Below are positions 1 through 6,474 of a stretch of 23,224 nt of DNA, piece by piece (the first letter of the stretch is position 1; every line of letters begins with the position of its first letter). The DNA comes from Kiritimatiellia bacterium (GTDB lineage Bacteria > Verrucomicrobiota > Kiritimatiellia > RFP12 > UBA1067): assembly GCA_017547265.1 (NCBI GenBank), contig JAFYQC010000020.1, forward strand, positions 1 to 23,224, in the 5' to 3' direction. The translations under genes and the position numbers were made by a program. Under the pieces are notes generated by a model. That model was not told the DNA's origin. It made no database searches and worked only from the letters and a program-made list of their open reading frames with translations.

Positions 1-154
1 CGACGCTGACGTCTCGGAGTATTCGACCGACGGCACGGTTCCGGCGGACGGGATATGCCGACCGGGGCTCCACAACAAAGCCGGGCGCATCCACTGGTGT
101 GGACACGGGCACAACATCTTCTGGCGCAACATCAGAATAAAGGAAATTCGATAG
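1..154 (+). CDS. DUF1080-like (3-keto-disaccharide hydrolase domain) protein, C-terminal end only
   Basis: An open frame enters from the left edge (codons from base 2) and stops at TAG 152-154, giving the last 50 residues. The segment LHNKAGRIHWCGHGHNIFWR followed by NIRIKEI matches the usual ending of DUF1080 / LamG-like domains, in which a 'GRI.LQGHG..V.FRNI.IKE' strand closes the beta-sandwich. Such proteins are secreted sugar hydrolases that are very abundant in PVC bacteria. The two Cys and the HW in place of the usual LQ are divergent. It runs opposite to the mobile-element genes that follow, so it is either host DNA or cargo of the element. The start, signal peptide and catalytic part lie outside the window. 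Confidence 0.6.
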   Translation, partial: DADVSEYSTDGTVPADGICRPGLHNKAGRIHWCGHGHNIFWRNIRIKEIR

Positions 155-235
155 GGGGTCGCGGGCGAGATAACGAACGTGACGCGGCTCTATGACGGCT
201 CTGCGGCGGGTGGTCTGATTTTTTTATCACGTGAA

Positions 236-251
236 ATAAAGTGTGCTTTAT
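236..251 (-). terminator. Weak AT-rich hairpin after the primase gene
   Basis: ATAAAG and CTTTAT form a perfect 6-bp stem with a 4-base loop about 25 bases past the minus-strand primase stop. On the minus strand it continues as TTTATTTC, a short T-rich tail. A run of seven T on the plus strand (219-225) lies nearby without a convincing GC stem. The whole 155-275 gap shows no gene. Terminator function is only a suggestion. Confidence 0.3.
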
Positions 252-275
252 AGGGGGGTACCTTCCCGCGCCCTG

Positions 276-1550
276 CTATTTAAAAGTCCCAGGGAGGAAC
301 CGTGGCTGCCATGCCTCCATAACTTCAAAGGCGGCAAGAACCTCGTCAAGAGGGGCGTCGTCAGGCGGCATCGTGGGCGGAAGGGGCATGCAATCGCGCG
401 GGAGGGCGGAATTTCCCCCTGTGGCGCGTTCGTCGGTCCTGGTCGGCTCTTTGTCCGTCTCGTGCGTCGGGCGCACCTGGGGCGCTTCTCGCGGCTCCGT
501 GGGGGTGGTCGGCGCTTTGGGGTTCTCCGTCCGAGGCGACACGGCTTCTGGATTGAGATACAGAAGTGATTGATGCTTGCCGTTGTTGAACCTGCGGACG
601 CCCGGCAAGCGCGTGCCCGTTCGCGGGCGCATCGCCTGTTCGTCTGCCCTGAAAGCGGGGTCGGAGTCGGCGGCGAATAATCCGCGCAACTGCCTGCACA
701 CGATCTGCCAGTCCGATAGTGCGTCGCATCCAACGTGTAGCAGACCATGAAGCGACTTGCCGCCCGAATAGACGATTGCGGCAACCTTCTGTGCAAGCGG
801 CGAAGTTGAAAGCAGCCCCTGCCAAAACGCAGCCTGTGTTTTTAGCGGCATCGAGTCAAACTCTATCACGACGAACGGGAGTCGGGCAAGGCATGATTGT
901 GCGATATAGGATCTCTTTCCGTCTGACGTCTTGCCCTCCGCGCCAGAGAAGGGGTTTGGGACGATAAGATCGCCGGGAATCGTATCTGCGTCCTCTATCA
1001 TCGCCAACCAGTCGCGACAGGGCATGAGGTTTATTCCGATTTTCCCTGTGGTCGGCGCGTCGTCGCGGAATATGTGTAAATTGTCGGCAGAGTCGAACAT
1101 CGAGGTTAGAAACGCCACGGTCTGCGCCCTCGCATCCTTGGGAACGGCGAACGGCGAGAGGGCGAGAAGATCGGCAGATGTTGCCTCGTTGCCACCTGAA
1201 GCCACCATGTCTCGGACATAGTGTGGGAAGGTTGGCGGGGGATTGGGCTTTGTCGCCAACGTTCGAGTCCAGCTGGCTTGCGGGCGGTCGCCTTGTGGGT
1301 GTGCCGTCTTCCATGCCCGCCGAATGTCGGCGTCACGGTTTCTCACGCCTGCTGCGTGTGCGTCCGCTATGATTTCATCTGCGGACATTCCCGCTGTCTT
1401 TCCCCAAAAGACGAATGTTGGTTTGCCTTGTCTGGCCTCAAGCCCTGCCCATGTCGCCCCAGGCCTGAAGTCCGCAAGCGCTGCTTCGTATGCCTTGCGT
1501 GGTGTTGCCCGCTCGGATCTGGCGAAGGCCTTATCATGATGCTGTTTCAT
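276..1550 (-). CDS. Primase-like replication protein of the integrated element (archaeo-eukaryotic primase type)
   Basis: A 424-residue protein. The N-terminal part (about 55-85, MSADEIIADAHAAGVRNRD then IRRAW) resembles a small helical module found in element-encoded primases. The central part carries motifs expected of archaeo-eukaryotic-type primases: VVIEFD (E230, D232) followed by a 'plktQaafW' stretch, then YSGGKSLHG (S266, H268), then an Arg-rich segment RPRTGTRLPGVRR and a NGKHQSLLYL strand. The tail from about 335 is Pro/Thr-rich and probably disordered. The known role of this family is RNA/DNA primer synthesis at the origin of plasmids, phages and satellites. The ATG at 1550 is preceded by GAGGG about nine bases upstream. 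It follows the RepA-like ATPase gene on the same strand, and the two together make a replication module. The exact Pfam family is not assigned. Confidence 0.7.
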   Translation of the reverse strand: MKQHHDKAFARSERATPRKAYEAALADFRPGATWAGLEARQGKPTFVFWGKTAGMSADEIIADAHAAGVRNRDADIRRAWKTAHPQGDRPQASWTRTLATKPNPPPTFPHYVRDMVASGGNEATSADLLALSPFAVPKDARAQTVAFLTSMFDSADNLHIFRDDAPTTGKIGINLMPCRDWLAMIEDADTIPGDLIVPNPFSGAEGKTSDGKRSYIAQSCLARLPFVVIEFDSMPLKTQAAFWQGLLSTSPLAQKVAAIVYSGGKSLHGLLHVGCDALSDWQIVCRQLRGLFAADSDPAFRADEQAMRPRTGTRLPGVRRFNNGKHQSLLYLNPEAVSPRTENPKAPTTPTEPREAPQVRPTHETDKEPTRTDERATGGNSALPRDCMPLPPTMPPDDAPLDEVLAAFEVMEAWQPRFLPGTFK

Positions 1551-1566
1551 CGTCTGTTTCCCTCAT

Positions 1567-1643
1567 GGTTTACGGATTTATGATTTTCGGATATGGTAAA
1601 CCGTAAATCAGCAAAGCAACCCCGAAGGGATGATTTACGGTTT
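1567..1643. repeat. Cluster of TGATTTACGG-type repeats, candidate origin or regulatory site
   Basis: Four related 10-mers lie in the gap between the ATPase and primase genes: GGTTTACGGA (1567-1576, +), TGATTTTCGG (1581-1590, +), TGATTTACGG on the minus strand (1601-1610) and TGATTTACGG on the plus strand (1631-1640). The last two extend into a perfect 13-bp inverted repeat, 1598-1610 with 1631-1643, around a 20-base loop. Repeats of this kind next to rep and primase genes commonly bind the initiator. Function as an origin is inference. Confidence 0.55.
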
Positions 1644-1670
1644 CCCGACACCCTCCTTTAAGGTGTCGGG
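1644..1670 (-). terminator. GC-rich hairpin across the 3' end of the ATPase gene
   Basis: CCCGACACC (1644-1652) and GGTGTCGGG (1662-1670) form a perfect 9-bp stem whose 9-base loop contains the TAA stop of the ATPase gene. There is no T-tract on either strand, so a classical intrinsic terminator is not supported. On the minus strand the loop reads TTAAAGGAG, so an SD-like AAAGGAG sits in the loop. An mRNA-stability or translation-control element is an alternative reading. Confidence 0.35.
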
Positions 1671-2881
1671 GACGGTAAGTCATCATCGGTTGCCGGGCTG
1701 ACTGAGAATTTGGAATCATACTCCTTGATCTTTTCGGGCGTGCCGACAAGCCATCCGCCGTTCTTTATGTTCTTCACTCTCCCGTCTTCCGTGCGAACCT
1801 TGGCGGGGGTCTTGGCGATGACGCCTTTTTCGACAAGCGAATCAATCGCAGTGCGCAAACTGTCTCGTCCAAACGCCGCGCCTTCGGGCGTTGCCCTTAT
1901 GCTCTGCCGGAATGTTCCCATGCCCATGAGTTCGCTTTGATCGGCGAAGTTGCGCACCGCATCTTCAAGGGCGTTCAGTTTCAGCTTTTCGCGTTTGGCC
2001 TTGTCCTTTGGGTCGGAAGATGCTCCGCCGCCGCGCCGCGTCTGTTTCACGGCTGCCGGGGTGTCGGGGTCGGCATCGAAAATCTGCTTCGTGGGATCGA
2101 ATCGGATTGTGAGGTCAGGCGGCGACTGGCGGTAGCGGCATGATGTCGAAAGCACGGTGTACCCGTCTAGTTCGTGCGGCGACAGGGCGAACGAAAAGTC
2201 GTAGTCCGCGCCCGCCGTATAAGATCCCGCGCCACGGTCGGCCATGCTCTTCCCCTCCGTGCTTCCCTTTGGGTCGTGCCCTATCATCAGCACGGCGGCG
2301 GCTTCTGCCAGCGCATCGCGGAATTGCAGCACTCCGCGCAACCCGGCGGCAGAGTTTTCATCCTCGCCGTCGCCAATGAGCTTGTAGCGCGGGTCGAGTA
2401 TGACAAGGTCTATTTCAAGCCTGCTCACCTCTGCCACAAGCGCGGGCGTATGCTCTCGCAACCTGTCTGCCTTGCCTCGGAGATTTACGACGTACAGCAT
2501 GTTGTCTGCGGGCGTTGCGCCCGTTGCCGTGCCCATCGCCGCGCCGCGTTCCCATGCTCCCCGATCACTGAGTTCCAGGTTGAAGTAGGCGCATCGCCGA
2601 GCCTTTGGTACTTGCATGCCGAGGAAGGGCCGTCCGGCGGAGATGCACAGCGCAAGCTGCATCCCGAAAAAGGATTTCCATTGCTTGCTTTTGGCGTTCA
2701 GGTCGCCTTTCATGCCATGCGCGACAATATCCGTTATTATCCAGTCGAACGGGGGTGGCTCGTTCGCCATGAATTCGCGCCAGTCGCGAAAGGCTATGCC
2801 AGCCGCCGCAAGTTCGTCGGCGGCATGCGCGGCCGCCGCTTGTGCGGTTGCCGCTTCGATTGCGTCTTGGATGTCAGACAT
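1658..2881 (-). CDS. RepA-like AAA/RecA-fold ATPase (AAA_25 type) of the integrated element
   Basis: A 407-residue protein with a RecA-like ATPase core and a C-terminal winged-helix-like part. The P-loop region is atypical: near residues 62-70 it reads NAKSKQWKSFF, keeping the Lys and the Lys-Ser of 'GxSKxxKS' variants but lacking the glycines of a classic Walker A. A strand FNLE (about 100) follows, then a Walker B-like LVILDPR (D163), then LMIGHDPKG (about 199). The last 90 residues (SLRTAIDSLVEKGVIAK and the stretch after it) look like a DNA-binding winged helix. Relatives are hexameric helicases of plasmids and satellites that unwind the origin for the adjacent primase. The start is placed at ATG 2881, which has AGGGG upstream; a GTG at 2887 would add two residues. 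It starts 11 bases after the HTH gene stop, so the two are probably one transcript. Confidence 0.7.
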   Translation of the reverse strand: MSDIQDAIEAATAQAAAAHAADELAAAGIAFRDWREFMANEPPPFDWIITDIVAHGMKGDLNAKSKQWKSFFGMQLALCISAGRPFLGMQVPKARRCAYFNLELSDRGAWERGAAMGTATGATPADNMLYVVNLRGKADRLREHTPALVAEVSRLEIDLVILDPRYKLIGDGEDENSAAGLRGVLQFRDALAEAAAVLMIGHDPKGSTEGKSMADRGAGSYTAGADYDFSFALSPHELDGYTVLSTSCRYRQSPPDLTIRFDPTKQIFDADPDTPAAVKQTRRGGGASSDPKDKAKREKLKLNALEDAVRNFADQSELMGMGTFRQSIRATPEGAAFGRDSLRTAIDSLVEKGVIAKTPAKVRTEDGRVKNIKNGGWLVGTPEKIKEYDSKFSVSPATDDDLPSPTP

Positions 2882-2892
2882 TGCCACCCCTG

Positions 2893-3171
2893 TCAGCGCG
2901 TCGAGCCGTTGGCGAAGTCCACGACCGATTTGAGCCGTATGCGGTTTACGCCGTCAAGCGGCACTACCTCCAGCCGTCCCAATTTCACCAGCCGGTACAC
3001 GGTCGGGCGGGAAAGGTTCAGCCGCTTCGCCGCTTCCGTGTACGTCACAAGTCGGCAGTCGTCGTCTGCCTTTGCCGTCATGCCGTCCGAGCCGTTCAAG
3101 ATGGCATCCACTTTTGCCAGAGTCTGCGGGGTCGCCGCGAGCAGCTTCATCATTCGTTCTCGTTCACTCAT
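2893..3171 (-). CDS. Excisionase-type helix-turn-helix DNA-binding protein
   Basis: A 92-residue protein. Residues about 41-90 form a MerR/excisionase-like winged HTH: LVTYTEAAKRLNLSRPTVYR, then LVKLGRLEVVPLDGVNRIR, then a final helix LKSVVDFANG. In integrative elements such proteins either direct excision together with the integrase or switch on the replication genes (AlpA-like). The first 35 residues are a helical extension of unknown role. ATG 3171 is chosen because GGAG lies eight bases upstream; a longer frame up to 3216 has no such site. It is the first gene of the HTH-ATPase-primase run, so it may be the control gene of the module. Whether it is an excisionase, an activator or both cannot be decided from sequence. 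Confidence 0.75.
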   Translation of the reverse strand: MSERERMMKLLAATPQTLAKVDAILNGSDGMTAKADDDCRLVTYTEAAKRLNLSRPTVYRLVKLGRLEVVPLDGVNRIRLKSVVDFANGSTR

Positions 3172-3402
3172 TGCGTTTACTCCATGCCGCGTCTCGCCTC
3201 GGCGGGCGGTCATCAAACCGTTGCGACGCTCCGGCGCTCGCCGAATCGCGGACGCAACCTTGGCTTGACACGCCCGATATTATTTCACACGATTTTTGCG
3301 AGAAGTCAAACTTGCGTCAATTGGTTTTACGGCGTGAAACGCGAAACGCCGTCCCAGTCAACAGGGGCGGCGTTCTGCGCGTAAAAAGGTGTGTTGAAAA
3401 AG
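3172..3402 (-). promoter_or_regulatory. 231-base leader of the HTH-ATPase-primase run, with two competing hairpins
   Basis: No gene is seen here on either strand. Segment 3345-3351 (AACGCCG, plus strand) can pair with CGGCGTT at 3368-3374, extended by CCC/GGG to about 10-11 bp with one mismatch. The overlapping ACGCCGT at 3346-3352 can instead pair with ACGGCGT at 3329-3335. The two stems are mutually exclusive. Neither is followed by a T-run on the minus strand. A TTGACT and an AATAAT-like box occur near 3280-3310 on the minus strand with non-ideal spacing, so the promoter position is uncertain. The upstream stem may instead end the 3403-4371 transcript. Confidence 0.4.
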
Positions 3403-4371
3403 TTATTTGCGCTTGCGGTTTTGACGCGACTTTGATTTTTCGGCGGCTTTGGTTTTCTTCTGCGCAGACCGCTTCACCTGTGCGTTGTGGACTATGGCCG
3501 CAAGAGTCGCCTCGTTCGGCGCAAGTTCAAGCAGTTGATATGTCTTGCCAGTAGCCGCGCTTTTATAGACATAATCTGCGGCGCAGGTGTCAAGGCATCC
3601 TTGGAAAGTTGCCCTGCATTTTCCTGCGCACCCGTCTTTGTACTCGTCCCATTTCGCTACAACGGCTTTTTGCATCTCTGCACAGAGTGTTGGAAGGGGG
3701 AGGGGCTGGACATCCCCGGATTGAGATATACCACGCACCCACTCGCGCCATTGCGCCAGTTCGTCAAGCACCGCCTTTGAATTGTTCGCTGCTTTCTTCG
3801 CCGCCGCCTGCGTTTCGCGTTCCATGTTTTGCAGCGCGTCAAGTTTGCCGCCCATCGCCGCGAATTGATCTTGCACCATCTTCTTGAAATCGTCAATCAT
3901 GTCCGCTTGTGGCGTGATTGCGGCAAATTCCTTTTCCATGTCGGCGGGTGTCATGCCCCAGAAATCTGCCGTCCCAGCCGCCCGTTTCGTGAATATGCGC
4001 ATCATGCCTAGCGCGGTCGCGTTTATCTGAAAATTGATTTGCAGGAAATCGGCTGCTCTCTTGAGGCACAATAGTTCGGCAATGGTCACATCCTTGCGCA
4101 ATGACGTTCTGCCGCCATCTACTAACGGCCCGGCGAACAGGAAACGATTGAGGAACTGCGCAAGCAAAAGGATTTCGTTCCCCGTGAGGTTTTTTGACGC
4201 CTGCGCCGTAAACTCCGCAAACTGCGCCTCCGTCGACAGCCCGCCAAAGACTTTCCGTGCGTTCTCGATCATTGCGTTGATATTTTGGGCAGCGACTGTG
4301 TATGCGTAGAAGTCGTCAATTGGCGTATTGGCGATTTTAAGAAGTTCCTTGTGCCGCTCTTCGCTTGTCAT
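3403..4371 (-). CDS. Hypothetical element protein with coiled coil and paired CX3C motifs
   Basis: A 322-residue protein I do not recognise. It has no signal peptide or membrane segment. Residues 1-150 are mostly helical with hydrophobic patches (for example EILLLAQFLNRFLFAGPL at 66-83). Residues about 155-210 have heptad-like, charged, Ala-rich sequence suggesting a coiled coil. Residues 248-263 contain four cysteines arranged CX3C-X6-CX3C (C248, C252, C259, C263), possibly two disulfides or a metal site. The last 25 residues are very basic (Lys/Arg/Ser) and suit nucleic-acid binding. ATG 4371 has GGAGG seven bases upstream, an excellent ribosome site. It sits between the integrase and the HTH gene, so it belongs to the element. 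Roles in control, partition or interference with a helper phage are possible but unsupported. Confidence 0.75.
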   Translation of the reverse strand: MTSEERHKELLKIANTPIDDFYAYTVAAQNINAMIENARKVFGGLSTEAQFAEFTAQASKNLTGNEILLLAQFLNRFLFAGPLVDGGRTSLRKDVTIAELLCLKRAADFLQINFQINATALGMMRIFTKRAAGTADFWGMTPADMEKEFAAITPQADMIDDFKKMVQDQFAAMGGKLDALQNMERETQAAAKKAANNSKAVLDELAQWREWVRGISQSGDVQPLPLPTLCAEMQKAVVAKWDEYKDGCAGKCRATFQGCLDTCAADYVYKSAATGKTYQLLELAPNEATLAAIVHNAQVKRSAQKKTKAAEKSKSRQNRKRK

Positions 4372-4400
4372 ATTTCAATCCTCCGAAAAGAAACGCCCCG

Positions 4401-4442
4401 CCCATGAGGTGAAAGTCGCCGGGATTGATCGGCACTCATGGG
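4401..4442. repeat. Inverted repeat CCCATGAG ... CTCATGGG upstream of the hypothetical gene
   Basis: A perfect 8-bp inverted repeat (4401-4408 and 4435-4442) separated by 26 bases lies in the 126-bp gap between the integrase stop and the start of the 322-residue protein gene. The right arm is itself within CTCATGGGTGAG, a small palindrome. On the minus strand a TTGACA follows it on the integrase side. It could be a paired operator for this promoter region; no known site is recognised. Confidence 0.35.
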
Positions 4443-4497
4443 TGAGGCAAATGTCAAATTGTCTTTGTGTGCTTTCACTCGTGACCCTCATATTATA

Positions 4498-6186
4498 TCA
4501 CAGCCCCAGCAGTCTGCGGGCAAGTGCCTTGCGTTGCTTTTCGTTCAGCGTGGCTATCATGTCATCAACCGAAGTGGTAGGCAGGGCGGGCGTCGTCGCG
4601 GCAGTCCGCTTGCGGCGGGATGTGCCGTCGCCGTCCGGCACTGTGCCGCGCATTTGGCGGCGCGCACGTTCTGCGGCGTGTTTCTTTTCGGGGTTGTAAT
4701 AATTCTCAAGCGTCGTTTCCGCATCGCCATGCCCGACAATGCGCCGCACGTCCTCGACAGGAACGCCAGCGTTTAGGGCAAGGATTACGAATCCGTGCCG
4801 GAAACTGTGCCAGCCATAGACGCTTGCCGCCCGTTGCCCAATGCCGCGCTTTTGCCTTGTGCGCTCGATAAGGTCAAGGCGGTTTTTTCGCCGTGAGGAC
4901 TTGGTGGCCATAGGGCGCAAAGTCTCGCCTGTCAGTTTCTCGATGTCGCGTAAGTCCATTGAGATTTGCGAGCGCTTGACGTTCAGCGCGGCGGCAATGT
5001 CAACGGGGCGGTTGCCAGCCTTGAAACGGTTGTAAACATCCAACAGGCGGTTGCGCTTGTATTCCGTGAACCCTGCATTGTCTATCACGTCGGCAAGTTT
5101 GCGGGTTGTCTTGCCGTCCTTGCTCACATCGGTCGCGGGCGGCTTGTCCCCGAATACTGCACGGGCGAAAAGGGGCTTTACCGCTTGAATGATTTTGTTG
5201 CGCATGGTGTGGTGTCCCATTTCGTTGGTGTGGTTGTAGTCCCTTGCGAATTTGGGAAACACGAAGGGGGATGGCTGGGTGCCATCTCCAGGAACGGCTG
5301 CGTATTCGTTCAGCACTTCCATGAGCCGCCCGAAGATCGGAATGGTGACGCGCACGCTCGCCTTTGCGGTCACGCAGTCTATCAGCCCGCCGCGCAAGTC
5401 CACGTCTGCCCATTTGAGGTTGCACACGTCCCCGATTCTCATGCCCGTGCAAGCAGCGGTGACTACAAGCGGGTAGATTTCCGTGCCCCGCGCAAGTTCC
5501 AAAACCCGTTCCGTCTCGGCTGCGTCCAATGCCTTGCGCGAAACCTTTTTGTTCTCGCCGTTGCCGCCGCCGCGCAACTGCATATTGCTGAATGGATTGA
5601 TGCGTGACAGCCCAAGCCCCTGCAGCCGGGTGAAGGTGCCGCTGATGAGGTGTTTCATCTTTAACACTGTTTCCCATGAGTACGTCGCCTTTATGTGGTT
5701 GAACCATGCCGTTGCAATTTCGGGCGTCATGTCGTTGACAGTTTCGCATCGATTGTGATGCTTGCGGGCTTCTGCTTGCACGAACGCGGTGAAATCCTCA
5801 AACCATCCCTTTACCATCGCGCACCAGGCGGGTGTCGGGGCTTTCCCGCGCGACACGTTCTGCCAGTTCGCAAACAGCTTTGCAAGCGGCAGCCCGCCCA
5901 AGTCCTCGCCCGTCCGCGCCTTGTGCGCCTTGCGCTGAAGCTCGGCGGGGTCTTTCTGCGATTCCCTGCGCCATGCGTCGAACGCCTTTTTTGCCGCCTT
6001 GCGCGAACGCTCAAACGCTGCGTCGCCCTTGGCGGTCAGCCTGACATTCCCTGCCTTGTCAACGGGGATTCTGCCGTCAACCGACACGTTTAGGTTGGTT
6101 TCTCGCTTCTTGCCTTTGACGGATATGCGCCCGTACCATGTCGGGCGAAACGTGCCGTCGGCGTTCCTAACTATTTTCAACCCCAT
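4498..6186 (-). CDS. int: Tyrosine recombinase (integrase) with an insert in the catalytic domain
   Basis: A 562-residue site-specific recombinase. Its order is an N-terminal arm-binding-like part (1-60), a helical core-binding domain (about 95-200) and a catalytic domain (215-500). The catalytic set is complete: R250 in CTGMRIGDVCNL, K275 in TAKASVR, H460 and R463 in HSFRHG, H486 in VGHGDAETT, and Y496 in LENYYN. The spacing from the first Arg to the HxxR box is about 210 residues, roughly twice the usual, because of an insert at about 318-445. That insert contains an HTH-like stretch (RPVDIAAALNVKRSQISMDL). ATG 6186 has AAAGGTGG just upstream; the frame is open back to 6291 but has no better site. 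It lies beside the tRNA-Pro attachment fragment at 6399-6446 and should catalyse integration and excision of the element. Confidence 0.9.
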   Translation of the reverse strand: MGLKIVRNADGTFRPTWYGRISVKGKKRETNLNVSVDGRIPVDKAGNVRLTAKGDAAFERSRKAAKKAFDAWRRESQKDPAELQRKAHKARTGEDLGGLPLAKLFANWQNVSRGKAPTPAWCAMVKGWFEDFTAFVQAEARKHHNRCETVNDMTPEIATAWFNHIKATYSWETVLKMKHLISGTFTRLQGLGLSRINPFSNMQLRGGGNGENKKVSRKALDAAETERVLELARGTEIYPLVVTAACTGMRIGDVCNLKWADVDLRGGLIDCVTAKASVRVTIPIFGRLMEVLNEYAAVPGDGTQPSPFVFPKFARDYNHTNEMGHHTMRNKIIQAVKPLFARAVFGDKPPATDVSKDGKTTRKLADVIDNAGFTEYKRNRLLDVYNRFKAGNRPVDIAAALNVKRSQISMDLRDIEKLTGETLRPMATKSSRRKNRLDLIERTRQKRGIGQRAASVYGWHSFRHGFVILALNAGVPVEDVRRIVGHGDAETTLENYYNPEKKHAAERARRQMRGTVPDGDGTSRRKRTAATTPALPTTSVDDMIATLNEKQRKALARRLLGL

Positions 6187-6245
6187 CTTGCACCACCTTT
6201 CACAATGGTTTTTGCCGTTCGGTATTGTCAGCCGCTCGGCTGTGT

Positions 6246-6273
6246 GATATACTATGTTTACAATGATTGACAA
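6246..6273 (-). promoter_or_regulatory. Putative integrase promoter
   Basis: On the minus strand TTGTCA (6273-6268) and TATATC (6251-6246) are 16 bases apart and about 60 bases upstream of the integrase ATG at 6186. It is flanked by two inverted copies of a TGTGATA(T/C)AC motif (about 6243-6256 on the plus strand and 6282-6295 on the minus strand), a layout suiting a repressor or an integrase/excisionase binding site. The promoter match is moderate. Confidence 0.4.
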
Positions 6274-6309
6274 CGCGAAACAGTGTATCACAGTATCGGG
6301 GCAGAATCA

Positions 6310-6338
6310 AGGGGGAAGTGGGGGACAAAATGGGGGAC
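6310..6338. repeat. GGGGGA(A/C) direct repeats next to the att site, candidate integrase arm sites
   Basis: Three short direct repeats lie between the integrase promoter and the tRNA fragment: AGGGGGAA (6310-6317), TGGGGGAC (6319-6326) and TGGGGGAC (6331-6338). They sit about 60-90 bp from the tRNA-derived core, where lambda-type integrases have arm-type binding sites. The assignment is by position and repetition only. Confidence 0.4.
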
Positions 6339-6398
6339 GGAAGCGGCTCTGAACGAAATGCCCCCTATAAAATTTGGGAAATATCGAGTTAAAATCAA

Positions 6399-6447
<49 letters not shown>

Positions 6448-6474
6448 TTTTTCTCCGCTCGGCCTTGGGGTACT

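Noticed and set aside
248..1336. Overlapping minus- and plus-frame ORFs within the primase gene
   Set aside because: Only the 276-1550 frame has primase-like motifs and a ribosome site.
2174..3268. Plus-strand ORF of 364 codons opposite the ATPase and HTH genes
   Set aside because: No domain, no ribosome site, and the minus strand carries recognisable proteins with SD sites.
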